Assembly: GCA_036971475.1 (NCBI GenBank)
Contig: JBAIZL010000008.1
Location: 6,185,501-6,249,500, forward strand
Direction: 5' to 3'
From: Prosapia bicincta
Lineage: Eukaryota > Arthropoda > Insecta > Hemiptera > Cercopidae
Length of the DNA stretch: 64,000 nt
In this document: in pieces, positions 63,520 through 64,000 of the stretch
Layout: each line of letters opens with the position of its first letter
Numbering within the stretch: position 1 is the stretch's first letter
Notes under the pieces: generated by a model
Told to the model about the DNA's origin: nothing
Databases searched by the model: none
The model's input: only the letters and a program-made list of their open reading frames with translations
Made by a program: the position numbers and the translations under genes

Positions 63520-64000
63520 GTGTTTTTGCACAATTTGTTACAACCCAAAAAAAGAGTTAGAACGATAAAACTCATATGACCCACAAAGATAATGTCTTTC
63601 CAAGTCATACAGTAAACTCTCTATAATATAACAAAAATTATTTATTTTAATGATGAAATATGTTTGGAGGTGAGGCTGATTGGTTGCTCATCACTCTTGA
63701 GAGCGTGGTTGGGGCTCTCTTGTACGCGGCTGGGTTGTGTGTTTTTGCACAATTTGTTACAACCTAAAAAAGAGTTAGAATGATAAAACTCTTGAGACAC
63801 ACAAAGATATTGTCTTTCCAAGTCATACAGTAAACTCTCTATAATATAACAAAAATAATTTATTTTAATGATGAAATATGTTTGGAGGTGAGGCTGATTG
63901 GTTGCTCATCACTCCTGAGAGCGAGGTTGGGGCTCTCTTGTACGCGGCTGGGTTGTGTGTTTTTGCACAATTTTTTACAACCCTAAAAAAGAGAACGATA
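63520..64000. repeat. Displaced copy of 55911-56391 (runs off the window)
   Basis: Repeats acccaaaaaaag with catatgacc, a type H monomer and a B head ending in gagaacgata, at an offset of 7609 (55931 and 63540). It carries a private aatgataaaac near 63779, a CpG-site change, and aaaattattta near 63635. The copy may continue past base 64000. Confidence 0.87.

Larger units (their letters stand above)
1..64000. repeat. Satellite DNA array, ~219-bp monomer, fills the window
   Basis: The motif tttggaggtg recurs every 213-219 bases from 153 to 63881, always on the plus strand, with near-identical sequence between occurrences. Both window ends lie inside the array, so its true length is unknown. 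About 290-295 monomers fit. No unique sequence, mobile element or inverted segment interrupts it. Consensus GC is about 37%. Known biology: long homogeneous tandem arrays of this kind are typical of eukaryotic centromeric, pericentromeric or subtelomeric heterochromatin. The family was not recognised, so neither centromere function nor species is claimed. Confidence 0.98.

Noticed and set aside
1..64000. CRISPR array
   Set aside because: Repeats are about 219 bp and adjoin directly. There are no variable spacers between constant short repeats and no cas genes.
1..64000. Ribosomal intergenic spacer or LTR-retrotransposon tandem array
   Set aside because: No rRNA-like sequence, LTR ends (tg...ca with target duplications), primer-binding site or polyprotein fragment was seen anywhere in the window.

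Overview
The window is one uninterrupted array of a eukaryotic-type satellite DNA. From base 1 to base 64000 it consists of head-to-tail copies of a monomer of about 219 bp (variants 213-219 bp, mean about 217.5, roughly 290-295 copies). All copies are in the same orientation. I found no gene, RNA gene, transposon, unique spacer, inversion or gap. The open frames that exist (106 codons at most) come from the repeat itself and recur on both strands. Such an array is expected in centromeric, pericentromeric or other heterochromatic DNA assembled from long reads. I do not recognise the family and cannot name the species. The consensus is about 37% GC. CpG sites are enriched among the variable positions, which suggests a genome with cytosine methylation, but this is inference.

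Monomer anatomy, numbered from the tttggaggtg motif: positions 1-80 are GC-rich (about 56% GC) and hold two short inverted repeats. Positions 70-132 hold two more, around gggttgt/acaaccc and aagagtt/aactctt. Positions 150-186 are the least variable part. Positions 181-219 are an almost pure A/T tail. Linked variants define recurring monomer types, here called A (216 bp), B (219), C (215), E (219, canonical), F (218) and H (218). A D-tail variant ends in ttttttcaatg and almost always precedes type A.

Layout: the types are arranged in higher-order blocks whose length changes along the window. 1-3702: two copies of an 11-mer block (period 2397). 3703-5437: a C-E dimer array (434 bp). 5438-10052: mixed, including a displaced copy of 2751-4214. 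10053-13325: an 8-mer period (1732). 14811-20639: 9-mer periods (1953, then 1958). 20640-23854: a 9-mer period (1957). 23575-28778: a 12-mer duplication (2600/2604). 28570-35757: three nearly identical 11-mers (2396 each). 34255-41224: a 16-mer duplication (3485) that overlaps the third 11-mer. 41225-47524: rearranged relatives of the flanking blocks. 47525-56383: a 20-mer duplication (4362). 56384-64000: a mosaic, ending in a displaced copy of 55911-56391.

Nothing here forms a gene pathway. The interest is in how the array evolves. Several hybrid monomers and exact one-monomer or two-monomer length steps record unequal exchange or conversion in register with the monomer. Overlapping duplications allow a relative chronology. 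All type assignments and periods were made by eye from shared private variants, without alignment software.
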